From: Apis mellifera
Taxonomy: Eukaryota > Arthropoda > Insecta > Hymenoptera > Apidae
Length of the DNA stretch: 64,000 nucleotides
Direction: 5' to 3'
NCBI RefSeq assembly: GCF_003254395.2
Contig: NC_037643.1
Span: forward strand, 6,406,963-6,470,962
Both the position numbers and the translations under genes were made by a program. Each line of letters begins with the position of its first letter. Positions within the stretch are counted from its first letter, which is position 1. This document shows, in pieces, positions 23,594-37,200 of this stretch. The notes under the pieces are model-generated. The model saw nothing but the letters and a program-made list of their open reading frames with translations, made no database searches and was not told the DNA's origin.

Positions 23594-26500
23594 ATGAGAT
23601 TCCTGAATCACGTGAACAACACGAGGCCTTGTCGGCCTCGAAGGATCTTGTGCGTGTCGAAATTGACCTCGTTGGAGTACCTGCGATCCCAGAATGCCGA
23701 TCTGGACGTGGATCAAATATTGTCGAGGATGAAGGGGGAGGGCCTGAATCCGGATGATATCCTCGCCGAGCATCAACGACAGATTGCTTGCGAGCAAAAT
23801 CTGATATCGGTCCTCAACAAGCTCGACATCAGTTTTCGTATCACGAAAAGGTATCGGCAAGAGGAGAGTTATTACGTAATATACTTTAATGCCCGATGAA
23901 ACAGCTGGCTGCGCTTGTGTACAGCGACAAACGTAAGAAGAGAGAAAGATATATATATATATATATGTAAGATGGAACGTTACCCGGAAATGTTTCCTCC
24001 ACTTCTCCTCCTCCTCCCACCCCGTTCTTACACGTTCTCCATCTTTTTATTTTTACATCTTCTTTTCGGCGAAATTAATCTCTCGGGTGTTAATTAAGGA
24101 CAGCCAAGTTTAAGTAGATTTGTTATCTCCTATCTCTCCGTAAAATAAAAAAAGGGATGTAATTGGGAAAATATTCACGTTTCTTGGCCTCTCTCTCTCT
24201 TTTATCGTCTTTGGTAAAATTAATTCGGTAATTAACGCGTTGTTAACTCTGTGACAATTAATTAAGTCTCAAAATTAGAAAAGAAAAATTTTAATCTTCG
24301 CCTCAATAAACAATATATTTTATTAGAATATTCGAATATTATTCTCAATTAATTAAATAAACTTCTAAGAAATATATATAAAGAGGCTAATAATAATTAT
24401 CCTTTAAAATGATAATCTTCTTTTCTTCCTCTTCTTCAAATTCACGACAAAACTTATTATATCTTTATTATTCTAACTTGTTCGTTTAATAACTTTCTTT
24501 CATTCTTCTTCTTCTTTATTCTAATACTTCTTCACTGTATCTTTTCCACAGAATGGGAACCGCGTCGAGATACGTGAATTGGGCAGACTTGGTGGTGACG
24601 ATAGGCGGGGACGACATGTTCCTTCTAGCCTCGAAATTAATTACGAACAACACGAAGCCTGTGTGCGGGATCAATCCAAATATCTCGAAGAAGAACACTT
24701 TCACGGTCCCCTCGAAATACGTGGCAGATATCGAGAGCATGTTCGAGAAACTGTACAGAGGAGACTACGATACATTGATGAGGAGTCGTATAAAAACGAT
24801 AATGGTCGGGGAGGGACTTTTCAGGCGGCCGTTTCATATACACGAGAAGAGTAGCCGGGATAGAAGACCCAAGTAGGTTATACTCGTGGATGGAAGAGAA
24901 AAACTTATTTCTCCACCGATCCAACTTTGTCCTTGATCAAAAATCAATATGCGCATTTTTATTATTCCTCGAATAGGAAAATTCATCCCTTTTTTCATAT
25001 CGTGCATTTTCCTTCTTGCTTTGAGACAATCTCAGAAATTCGAATTCGTCCAATTGAATCGATTCAATATAGTTAAAATCATAGATCCATAGTTCGAACA
25101 ATTAAAGAGGAATTCCATATTGATCCATCGTTTCGTCAAATCAAATCAAAGAAGAAAAGAAAAGAATGGAATCTGTCTGGATACTTGTTACTCTGCTCCA
25201 ACGATAAAATTATAATTTCATGATATTATTAGCGAGAGAGAGAGAGAGAGAATTTAATATATTTTCTTATTTTCATCGACTCAGCTAGAGCATTTCGAGT
25301 TTCTACTTCCGGTTCCATTTCAAAGATTAAACTTTACGTTGCTTCAGCGGTTCTCCAAGACTTTAAATTACATCGGTAAAAACGATAAAAATTCCCCGGG
25401 CAAAGTATCCCTCCCTTCGTCCCTATCCCGGGACGAATCGCATAACGGGGCAATCTATTCTCTTAAGTTTTAAGCAGAGGTGTACGTATCGCCGATTCTG
25501 AATTTTCATAAAGGCCGTAATGCGTCTTCATTTCACGGCCCGGTCCTCTCCAACGAGCAGTTTCGAGTTATAACCTCTTGCACGCCCGGAACTTCGGCAG
25601 TTATAACTTGTAAATTACAATAACCGTGCAGCTACGACTCGTGCAAAGAAGTCTTAACTTTTTAATTATATATTAAGGAAATTTTACGAGAAATCGTAAT
25701 TTATATACATATATATATATGTATGTATAAAAAAAAGAAAAAGGAGGGAACGAGAATTGGATTTCTTTTTGTTTGGAGGAAGAAGAGGGGCGAATTGTAC
25801 ATTAGTTTTTTATTTTGTTATACTATTCGCTGATGACATTTTGCCTGCTTGATAATTTTTTTTAAATCTTACTCGAGGAATGATAATTTACAGAAGAAAG
25901 TATATTTGTTAATTGATGTAAACAAATTGTTCAAAGAATGTGGAAATTTTAAAGTGAGTTGATTTTCCAAAGAAAATCGTAATTTACAAAAATTAAAAAA
26001 AAAAGGAAGAAGTTATTTTTAAGTTTAAAATTAAGTTTTGTCCTTTTGATTTATATGACTGTTGCATATTAATATTTGAAACAAAGTTTGTAAATTGCAA
26101 TCTATAGAAAAGTCACCACGAAAAGAAAAAGAGCCAAGTGATTTGGTTTTTATTTAAATAATTTATAGAAGGAAGAAAAACAATTTTGCTTTCAATCATA
26201 CTTTCCATTGTGATTCCGATGTAATCGTTATCGTATATATTTGATAATTGAATTTATCTATTATCAAACATAAATTACAATATAACGAATCCTCACTACG
26301 TGCAATGGCAGATAATTTACGAGGAACCATGATTTATAGAAAAACAAATTTATCAAAGAAAAATTGCGCGCGATTGTTACCGTGATAAATGTGATACATC
26401 AAAACATAGTTATCGATTGGCCAAGAAAAAATCTTCTAGCTTTATTCTATAGCCTAATAAATATACATATAATATCCAATACTTGGTTTGAATATCGATT

Positions 26501-28981
26501 ACTCGCGTGCGTTATCTTAATCGAATTATTTCCGGTCAAAGCTTTTATTTGATTATCATCCATTATGTATTTAATCTAGCAGAACATTGGTCATACCTTT
26601 GGTAGAAAATTTTACGAAATTTAACGAATAAATATTAACAATAATTTATTATGGAATTTTCATTATATATGCACATATATATTTTTTTCAATTTTCACAA
26701 CATTTTTCTCACTACTAATTCTTCCTTTTATTTCTACATCTTTAATAATATAATATCTTTTCTTCTGTAAAAACAATGTTGAAAACAATAAGTTTAAAAT
26801 TATTTATTTAAAGAAAGATTTCATAAAATGGAAATGGCATTGATTCACTTACAAAAAAACTTATCGATCAATCTCGAAATATTCTCTCTGATATTTATAA
26901 TCAATTTTATTATTATTATTATTATCAATTAATATTATCATCAATTATCAATTATTCATTTTACACGGGTCAAACCATTTACATCGATATTAATATAATT
27001 ATATCATTGGCGCAATTTCGTTACTCCTTTGTTGTTCTTCGTTACTCCCCCCCCCCATCCCTCCTCGTTCCCTTTTCCTCCTTCATTCTTCCTCGTTAAT
27101 GTCATTAAAATTAAATACTCATTTCTCTCGAGCACAGTTGCTTCGCACAGTTATTCTTATTCCTTGAACGAAACTCATTCTCTTCGCCACCTTCGTTTCC
27201 ACGGTAAATGGAAGAAAGGAAAAGAAAAAAAAAAAGAGAAAGAAGAAAAAAGGAACGAATGTAAAACATCTCGAACCATTGATCAATCTCATTAATTGCT
27301 TTAATTAAAGTTAATTGAATTCTCAGAGTTCTTACACAATCGATACAAAGGAAAATAGAGGACTCGGACTTTCAACCCCGTGAGAGGATCTTGCCTTGGC
27401 TGGCGTTAAACGAAGTTAGTTTCACGATAAATTTAAAAAGGAAATACTACACGGTGTATAAATATTGAACAATTTTTTCAAGATTAATGCGCTCCCGATG
27501 TAATTCAGGTGTTTATAGGGGAATTTTTGGCAGCGAGGCCGATTACATTATTACTCGATATCGAGGAACAAAAATCGTACAAAATTCGATGTTCAGGTAC
27601 GTAAATGAAAGAAAATTAATTAATTTTCCTGGATAAAACGTAATATTATATTGTGAATTATTTAACGAACTTTTGATTTCTTTTTCTTTTTGCGTTTTTT
27701 TTAGTTGATTTCGTAGAATAATTTTGAAGAATCGAATATTTGTTAAAAAAAAAAATTAAAGCAAGCTCCAATCTCTATATAATTTTTCTATAAGAGGAAA
27801 GTTAATAGAAAAAGAAAATAACATTTGGAATATTTAAAAGTTTAATTTTATGAACTTCTTTGAACGATTTCATTGATTCTTTCTAATTGAATTTTCTTCT
27901 GATTAATTTTATTTTTTTAAATAATAAAATGTTTTAACCGGTTTTATTCAAATTCCTTCTCTTTTTTTTTTAGGTATGTGCATTTGCACGGGCACGGGTT
28001 CTCGATTTTGGTATAAAACTATAAACATACAGTCGGCTGAAACTGTTGAAAAAATCGTGGAAATTGCAACCGGAGAAAAGCTAAGCCGCCAGGAAATTTA
28101 CAAAATACTGAACAAATATCATCAGGCCCTCATCTATTCTGAAGGTAATATTGAATATTAGTTAATAACTAACTCGATGATAAGATTATAAGATGAAAAT
28201 CAAATTTTGATTTGTCAAAATGATCAATTTAACATGTATATGAAATATATGTATATATTCAAATGAGTTTTACTATAAAATTTTTAATTCTAAAAATTTT
28301 CTTATTATCGAATAAAAAATATCGAATTTTAACAGCAAGATTTATCAATCAAATATACGTTTGATCCTTTCCTCGCACATAATGGAAATAATTGAATTTA
28401 ATATACGAAATATTTACTAAACATTTAATTTCATTAAAATTAAAATATTTAATTAAATGAAATATCCTGTACAGAAAGAAGAGTTATTTTAATGGAGTTT
28501 CTATAATTTGCAATGTTTTCATTTATTTCCATTTTAATTAACTCGAGAATCCAATTAAAAGTATTTATAAAATCGAATTTATGAAACGATATTGCGCGAT
28601 ATTTATAGAAATTTGAGAATTGTATTTGTTTTAGAGAAAATTTTCCGCCTTGATTCGAGAAAATGTTAAGGAAAATTTAAAAGGAGAAATTCAATCGCTT
28701 CGAATTAAAAAAAATATAGATATCGAGAAAAATAATTTCAACAATGCTTTTCAGAGGATTTAAACATGACGTACATGATCCGCGAGATGTATCACAATTC
28801 ACGTTGCGAGAGAAACAATTGCCCTAGCAAACAAAAATGCAACAAACTCTCCGTCAAGTCTTTTGGCTTTGACGCTGGCATCATGATAGACGGAAGCATC
28901 TCTATGCCTTTCAACGATGGGGTTGTCGCCACTTTCGAAATCAAACCTGAATATTCCTTGAAAACTATCGTTCTCACGTGA
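23594..28981 (+). CDS. NADK2: NAD kinase 2, mitochondrial type (NADK2-like), 383 residues, six exons
   Basis: NADK2 phosphorylates NAD to NADP in mitochondria. Exons are 23594-23850, 24552-24872, 27327-27414, 27509-27596, 27974-28144 and 28755-28981; all phases agree and 1152 nt close in frame. The start CACCATG is a good context. Family landmarks are in order: RPRRILCVSKLTSLEYLR near the N-terminus, WADLVVTIGGDDMFLLASK at the exon 2 start, LYRGDYDTLMRSRI, then PWLALNEVFIGE (the NE motif), CICTGTGSRFWYK (glycine-rich nucleotide loop), and the C-terminal DGSISMPFNDGV. Length is slightly below the human enzyme. The oddity is GGDD-M where NAD kinases have GGDG-T; the proposed catalytic first Asp is kept. 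The N-terminus is Arg-rich without acids for the first 20 residues, compatible with a short mitochondrial presequence. Intron 2 is about 2.45 kb. It may be a divergent paralogue. Confidence 0.93.
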
Positions 28982-29099
28982 CTCAATCACCCCTTAATTA
29001 ATCGAACGAAGCATATTTAAAATTGCAATAATTTCGTAAAAATTAATCAAATTATAAATGTGGAGTATTTGTAAAAATTTGTGAATCTACGATTGTTAT

Positions 29100-29105
29100 A
29101 ATAAA
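29100..29105 (+). promoter_or_regulatory. Candidate polyadenylation signal AATAAA
   Basis: AATAAA lies about 120 bp after the NADK2-like stop codon. Confidence 0.55.
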
Positions 29106-31146
29106 TTCTTTTTTACTTCATCCTCCAAATTTTTATCATTCACTTCAACAGATTATATTAATCTACAATCTACTTCTTCTCGTAAAGAGAAAAGAGAAAA
29201 AGGGAGACCTTTCTCTCTTTTTTTTTTACGATCTTCCGGTTCACCCGTTAACGCAGCCCGATTTCTTATTTATCTCTAATGACGGAGGCGTAGGACAAAG
29301 TAACAAGTAATTGCGCGCATTTGTTCCGAAAATGAAGGAAGTCTGAGGGCGAAAGATAGGAAGAGCCGGTTATTTTCCACGGCAAAGGGCAACCTGCTCT
29401 TTTTCTTTTTACAACAGGGAGGGAGAGTGAAAATACCTTTCCAGCTCCGTTTTCCGTTTCCTTGGAAGGAAGGAAGGAGGGAAGGAAGGAAGGAAGGCAG
29501 CCACGTCCAGACTTCCATTAACCCCGTAATTTCGGTTTCGGCTGAACCGCAGACACCCCTCCTTCACAAACCTTCGAGATCAGGTGTTCATACTTGCCGC
29601 TTGTGTGTACGAGTAAACATGCAGAGATACTTACACAATCCTCAAGGTATACAAGGATGGTTTACTTGCTGCTGCTACTCGTCCAATATATGTGTTCTTC
29701 GGTTTCGGTGTTTACCATTAAATTAATGATATTGGATTAACGCGAAATTTGGGGAGGGTTTGAATTCGACGAGCTCGTTTCTTTGACCGATGAATTATGC
29801 CAAGTTGAAATTTGATCTTAGAAAATGAATTCTCAGAAGAAGGGAAAATTTCGAGGCTCGTCGAAAGATTAAAAATTCCAAAATTAGAAAATGGAGAAGG
29901 AAAGATGTATCTAAACGGAAGTAAAGAGATACTGATGGCTCTGTTCCAAACTCCAGTGTAATACAGTATACAGTTTCAGTGATGCAATTCACAGAAGAAG
30001 ACGACGATAAAAATAATTGAAGAGATTGCAAAAGTATGGAGAATAAAAGTCATTTTCTTCTTTCTTATTTAATTCCTTCAAATTTGCTGATAATAATTTT
30101 ACTGCATATTTCAATTGCATTATATCAATTGTTAATAATCGAGAGAGATTGAAATAAAATCTAATAAATCCTGAAGTTTTGAAGTGAATTGTTTCTGAAA
30201 CGCAAATTATACGTGGCTGAGACAGTGAATAAAGTAACCTACCACGGACATTTTCGGGATGGGCACGTAAAGCAAGCGTTGTAAAAGAGTGGAAAGGGTG
30301 TAAAGGTAGGCTTTTATGCGTATGCGGACAGGGTGTGCCAAGAACTTTACTGTTATTAAAATTGAACATCCAAAAAATTCCCATCCCGCGCAACTTGCGA
30401 CGATAAATTCTTTGCGATATTAAAGTGCACACGTGCTCTTAGGAGGATATTTCGTTGGAGTGATTGGACAATCCAATTAAAAAAATCTATTTTACAACTA
30501 AAACTATAGAAAATCGTGTACAACCATGTTGAAAGGAATCAAGAAATTTGATATATCCAATTTGAAAACGCAAAATTACTCTTCAATACGCAATCCACAT
30601 TTAGTTTTAAGGTTAATTTAAACGAAGGATAATCTACGAAAATCTCTGATTGCAGCACGATCTGATAATTTCATTTCTAGAAAATGGAGGATGAAAGAGG
30701 CGTAAGAAAGAGGCGTCGAGGATGTAATTAGGATAAATTTGGAAAAAGGGAAAAATTCGTACGATCGTTAAGTTATTGAAATAGATTCTGAATCGGGTGT
30801 CTGAGGGGCCAAGAGCCAGTCTCATTAATCCCTGCGAAAGACCCAATCCGTAAGAACAATGGAGATCCGCCCCAGACGGACTCATCGAGGACAAACAAAC
30901 GTACAGCCGACCAAGAACAACGGACGACATCGGCCAATCCTTTGTACTTCGTAATTGAACGCCGTTGTCTTCTCGGCACAAGTTTTAGACGCTTCCAATC
31001 CTGTAAAGATTCGGCTAAGGGGAGGATCTCGACATTCCAGAGTGAAATTTTATATTGTTGAGAGGACTATTCGTAATCCTTTTCCTTTTTTTTTTCCTTT
31101 TTTGCTTGTTAGTTGCTCGAGAGAATAAGAAGATTTGTAAAAAAAA
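29106..31146. other. Intergenic DNA
   Basis: No exon chain is seen. It contains a (GGAA)n-like run near 29462-29495 and GC-richer patches near 29270-29600 and 30780-31000 with no coding signature I can support. Confidence 0.55.
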
Positions 31147-31877
31147 GTTTAGCTGTTATATATAAATATAACGTTTAGAGGGATTAAGAAACGAATCAGT
31201 CTCTCTCTTTTCTAATCTTCAATTTTCTTTCAGAAAAACTGAGTAAGAAGAAAAGGGGAGAAACTTTATCCATGAAGTACCAATGAACGTAAAAAAAAAA
31301 AGGAGGAAGAAGAGAAAAAGAAAATTAGTTTAGCTGTTATATATAAATATAATATTTAGAAGGATTAAGAAACAAATCAGTCTCTCCCTTTTCTAATCTT
31401 CAATTTTCTTTCAGAAAAACTGAGTAAGAAGAGAAGGGGAGAAACTTTATCCATGAAGTACCAATGAACGTAAAAAAAAAAAGGAGGAAGAAGAGAAAAA
31501 GGAAATTAGTTTAGCTGTTATATATAAATATGATATTTAAAAGAATTAAGAAACGAATCAATCTCTCCTTTTTCTAATCTTCAACTTTCTTTCAGACGAA
31601 GGGAAAGCTGAGTAAGAAGAGAAGGGGAGAAACTTTATCCATGAAGTACGAATGTAAAAAAAAAAAGGAGGAAGAAGAGAAAAAGGAAATTAGTTTAGCT
31701 GTTATATATAAATATAATATTTAGAAGGATTAAGAAACGAATCAGTCTCCCTTTTCTAATCTTCAACTTTCTTTCAGACGAAAGGAAAACTGAGTAAGAA
31801 GAAAGAGAGGAGAAACTTTATCCATGAAGTACGAATGAATGTAAAAAAAAAGGAGGAAGAAGAGAAAAAGGAAATTA
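31147..31877. repeat. Tandem array, four copies of a ~181-bp unit
   Basis: The marker gtttagctgttatatataaa starts at 31147, 31328, 31509 and 31693, giving periods of 181, 181 and 184 bp. Each unit runs through ctttatccatgaagta, an A-run and ggaggaagaagagaaaaag. Units differ by scattered substitutions and a ~7-bp insertion in the third and fourth. Every unit contains a pyrimidine tract ending TTTCTTTCAG followed within 9-16 bp by GTAAGA, which looks like paired splice sites. Confidence 0.92.
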
Positions 31878-34244
31878 AAATTTCAACACGTTTTAAAGTA
31901 AACGAGATGTGAAGGCATTATTTTCTCACGGTTTGAATATATATTTAATTGGGAACACCGAATAATATAATATCCAAAGTTTGTCGAAGAGAGGACGAAA
32001 ATGGTCTTAAAGTGCACTCGTTGATCGCCCTCTCGACATTCCTGCACCGCATTAATGAAGCAGTATCGTATCTCGAGCATTTCGAGAAACTTTCTGGAAA
32101 CTCTAATAACTGAAACGGAATTTAATAAAGCACAGTGCGAACGGCGTAATTGACATTTCGCATTCTATTTGCGTACGTCGGACGGAACATTCGACCCGAA
32201 TGAACTGTACCCTCACCTCACTGCAAATTCCCCGTTTTATCTTTGTTTCGTCTTTCCCTCGAATTTATCTCCTTCTCTTTCTCTCTTCCCCTTCATTATA
32301 ATCGTCAAATTTGATATTGTAGACTAATATGAATAATAATAAATCAAATTATAGAAGAATAAAATTTTGCCCCTTTCAAAATATGATCGGTTATTTCGTT
32401 AGTCGAAACAGATACGTGGAAATTTTTCTCACTGTTATAATGAAATTCCAAAGGATCTTTGGAAGAAGATGATGAGTGAAATTGTGCGTGAGTAAAACAT
32501 AAACATTTTTTATTTAGTTTATCTATTCTACTCGAATAGTAGAATTGAATTCAATGGAAATTATAAATCTAATTGGACATCCAATGAAATCTCTGAGTTC
32601 CATTGAATTTTTGAATCTCTAATTAGAGAGATCCAATCGAAATCTTGATGATGTCAAATCCTTGAACCCGTTCCAACTTTCTTTTGAATCTAGAAAAACT
32701 CTCGACCTTAAAAATCTTCAATCTCTGTTAGAAAATGATCTGGCACATTCATATACATTCGATAGACAAAGGAACTTTTCAACGTTTTAATATGAAAAAT
32801 ATTGAACATAATCTCGAACAGAGTTTAGCGTACTTTAAAGTTATAAAAAAAAGCACGTTCAACTCGAAAGTTAAAAGGATCAACCTAAAATTCATAATCT
32901 TGCCTCGGATAAATTTCTTCTATCTCCAATTCTCCTGACATACTTTTCTCTCCCCCAAAGTGTGTTACATCACCCTTTAATCAACCCTTTAATTTCTACC
33001 CTCTAAACGTCAAAAACATCCCTTGAAATAGATCCTCTATAACAAAAGTTATAAATCTGTTCGCAGATCCCGATTCCTCGACCCCTCCCTCATTGTTCAA
33101 GAACAATTGATCAACTCTTGATCCAGTTACGCCTTGATTTCAATTTCTATCTCCTCGGTTAACCTGTCCACCGATACCGATACCTTCGAGAACCGGTTAA
33201 ACGGACGTTTCGAAACCACATAAATTCTTCTTCCTCAATGATAACCAACCGGTTGGCCCGGAGAGTTCTCTTATCCGGAGATTTACTTCCTTTCCCTCCT
33301 CCCCGCCCCCTCCCCGGATAGGTAATAGTGGCCCCGCGAAATTTATTTGCGGATTCGTGGCGAAACGTTAATTCGAAAGGGTCGGAAGGAGGAGAAGGGT
33401 GGAAGGTGAAACTCGAGAGTCGAAGGAGGAGGGGGAATGAGAACGATGGAAGAGAAGGATGGAGGGAAGGACAGAAACAAAGAATGGTAGGCGGTAAAAA
33501 AAACGGAAAAAGGACCGACGGAAAAGGGGGATTTCGCTAATGTCATTTTTTTCAGGGCAATGGAAAATTCTTTCCTCTTTAGCGTTTTAATCCGCCTGCG
33601 TGCCTGTGTAATTTGATTCATTCCGCTTCTTCTTCTTCTCCTCCTCCTCCTCTTCTTTCCCACGGATGATGGCTTTGCACGAAAATTTGATGGTTACGGT
33701 AATCGGGGGGCAAAGGAGGAGGAGGAGGTGGATGGATAAAGGGAAATTGGAGCCGTCGCTGTTGGCAAGGAAACAAAAGCTAAACGAATCCCGATATTTG
33801 CTGCAACAACGCCCCTCCTTCACGTCTGATAACGGCATTCGATGATGCCACTTACTTGGAGGATTATGTATTTTAATGATCGGCCGGAATTTCGTATATT
33901 GGAAAACGAACGAAAAATATTATTTTAGTTTCTTAATATGGAGAAATTTTCTTTAAATGAAACATATTAGAAATTGTATTTAATAATCCTCTTTTAATGG
34001 ATATATACAGGATTTTAAAATTCTTTTCCCTTTAAACGATACTTTTTATCATTGTTTATGTATGATTCTTTAACAGGATTATTTTATACACGTTTGTTAA
34101 AATAGTGATAAGGCAAGGGAAAAATATTTCGATCCAATTTGCTGAATGTATTAATTAAAATCCAATAGAGCGTTTGGACACGTTTCAATTCGGGTGATCT
34201 CGTGAAATCTCACGAGACAGATTATATACGCGCATATATATATA
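31878..34244. other. Intergenic DNA
   Basis: No supportable gene. The sequence is AT-rich with purine-rich low-complexity runs at about 33370-33530 that create spurious long frames on both strands. Confidence 0.55.
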
Positions 34245-34276
34245 TATATAATCCTCTCGCTTTTGCGAGACTCAGT
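34245..34276 (+). promoter_or_regulatory. Core promoter candidate: TATA box with TCAGT initiator
   Basis: TATATAA at 34245-34251 is followed by the arthropod initiator TCAGT at 34272-34276, placing +1 at the A of 34274, 29 bp from the first T of the TATA box. Both the elements and the spacing match canonical insect promoters. No coding exon was found nearby on this strand, so the transcript would be non-coding or a 5' exon of a distant gene. The preceding (TA)n run makes a chance TATA likely, so the spacing to TCAGT carries most of the weight. Confidence 0.4.
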
Positions 34277-37200
34277 GATTGCACAGCAAATCGTGGAAAG
34301 GAGGATACGAGGTTAACAGTCTGAAGAGATAGCTGCGAGATCGGGGAAAAAGATACGGTGGGTAAAGAGGAAAGAAAGAGAAAGGGAGGAGGCGAGGCTC
34401 ATTTCCCTTTCGCGGCGCCGATCGATGAATTTTGAAGGCAAATCGTGGAGAGCGAATCGAACGAGGTCAAACGATATCCACCTCTTCTTTCACCCTTCGT
34501 TTCTTTCCCGAACCGCCGCCATTACCATTACCGCGTTTTACCATTTCTCGATCTCCCCCTCCCCTCCTTGTATTAGTATCGACTGCCCTCCGATTTTCGA
34601 ACAGTAGACGACGAACTCTCTCGAGATTTTATCGAGGCGGAGACGTTCGATCGGGCGGAAGGAACCGGAGATTGTCACGCAAATGAATTTGAAGTATTGC
34701 CATTTTACATTTCCACCTTCCTCTCCCTCTCTTCTTCTTTCTGATTTTCCATTATCTTACCTTTCGTCTCGCCACCACCACCACCACCATCTTCTCCATA
34801 AACGATCACCCACCCGATTTCTCTCTCTCTCTCAAACACGCATCCTCCCCGTTGCACCGTCATTTGTTTCTCGTTCCCTTTCTTTTTATCAAATCCCCTA
34901 TCTTCGCCCCTACCGACCAAACCAGGTGTATCCCTTCTCGCCCATTTCTCTTTCGTTCTCGCCCATCATTTCACCCCCACCCCCCTCCAAACGTTTCCCC
35001 AACGTTTTCCTCGCTCGTTTTCGCCGCCTCGTACAGGTGCGCCGCCACCTCCCTCCCCGTTGCACACCCTCGTGTCGCTTACCCTCGTGCTCACCCCCTT
35101 CCACGATCGATGCACCTGGCCGCATTTGCAAGTTTCGACTGAACGGAATCGGTGGAGACGACAAATCGAATGGAAATCGGAAATCGCAATAAGAAAGGGA
35201 CAAAAGTAACGCGATTCCTAGGGGAGGGAAGGGGAAGGGGTGGCGATAGACCATTTTGTTTTGCTGCCTTATCGAAGCGACGGGGTATTCGAGGTTTGCC
35301 GAGGAACAGCGGCGGGAATATGGATCGCGTCAACCGTCTTCTTTTCTTCTTCTTTCTTTTTTTTATTATTTTTTTTTTCCTTTCTCGAGAGACAGAGACG
35401 GGGAAGGAATATCGGGCGACCGAGTTTTGAGAATAAAATCGAGCAGAATCGTGGTTTTGAAAAAGATATGAAATGGAAGGAAGAATCGTTTCTTCGATTA
35501 ATGAAGAGTGGAACTAGGATTTTTTTAGGTAAAATTATTAGTTATATATTATCCTATCTCTTTTTAATCCTTTAACGATATTTATTTAATTTCTAATTTC
35601 AATAAAATCAAATACTGAATGAAAGGACGATTGGAAAAATATAATTTTAAATTTAATTGCATAAAAGATTATTATGCGCTAATCTCCTTTCGATCAACTT
35701 TTTATTTCTATATTATCGTTATGACATTTCACAAATCATTTCGAAAACTGATTATATCGAGAAAAGAAAGTTCGAATTTCTCGGCACTTGTACGTAATAA
35801 TAACGGAAACAAGAATGACGTTCAAGCGTCCTCGAGAAATCAATTTATAAGCGGTTACCATCTTCGTGGCGGGGGCTTGCCTCTGCCTTGAAATAACTCG
35901 ATTCATTTCAGACTTGCGTATTAAAACTTCTTTCGATTCTACGGAGTACAATAATATTATCAGTTAAGTCCACCTTCCTGTCCACGCAGAAAATTTCCAG
36001 TAAAAGATTTCAAAGGATAAAGGAGATACTTGTTCCAGAGAGAGAGAGAGAGAGAGAGAGAACGATCGGAAGAATACGATCGTTTTTTAAATTATTGGGA
36101 AAGATATTTTTCTTCTACGTTTTCTTAGATGTCTTTCCTATCTCTTGATCTGTTTGCTTATAAGGATTGATAAAAGGTTTATCGATGAAAGAAATATAAG
36201 ATTATCTTAGACGATAAAATTATCATTCAATTTCTTCTTTTAATGTTTCTTCCCATTTCTTTACTTTTGTTCAATCATGGGATTGTTAATAATCACGACT
36301 CAAACTTTCTAACCAATATCATAATTTTAATTCCCAACACATTCGATACAACATATTTCCTATGCATCGAAATGAGAATTTTTTTTACAATCGAAGAAAT
36401 ATTTAAAATAAACATTCGAAACAAACTATCCTTAAACATCCCCTTTCTTTCACTAAGGAAAATTCTCAACCTATTCGATTTATTCATATCGTTTCTTTTT
36501 CTTCAGAAGAAAACTGATGCTCTCCAAGACGATTTTATTTCAATTTCATAAACATATATCGAAAATTCAAATCTTTCTTCCAACTAACCAATATATATAT
36601 ATATACACAAACATAGCTTTTTCCAAGCAATTTCATTTGCAAATAAATAAATAAATTCTTCTACTTTCTTCTTAAATAAATCACCAATCTTAATTTTCTA
36701 ATCCAAAACATTCTCTGTCAAACAAATACGTTCCTTCTTATTTCAACATTCTCCCTCCCTCCCTTCTTTCCTTCCCCAATACGAAAATATAAATCGCAGA
36801 CAAATTCTAGCTGCAAAATCGTCGTCACGCTTCGCAGGGAAGGTGAGCTAACGCTTCTCTCTCCTCGAAACAGAAGCGGTGGCCGAGCAATCGTTCCAAC
36901 CACATAAATATTATATTCCCCGATAATACCGGCCGCTATAAAACTCGGCATTAATCACCGAACAAGAAATACCACCCTCCTCGCCGGCGTAGACACAAAA
37001 CGACCACTTATCCCCGCCGGGTTTTCTACGTTTTCGAAGCCCGCGGCTGTTCCGAACCTCGTAAATCGTCGTTGCGCGGGAGACGAACGGGGCGCAAAAA
37101 GGAAAAGGAGAAAAACTCGGGGCCAGTGAAAGGGAGGGAGCAGCAGGAGAACGAGAATAAAAAAAGGGAAAGCCGAAGATAGGAAGGGGGAGGTTTGATA

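Noticed and set aside
34683..35254. Overlapping long frames on both strands
   Set aside because: CT-rich low-complexity DNA gives Ser/Pro/Leu-rich and Arg/Glu-rich translations with no recognisable features.
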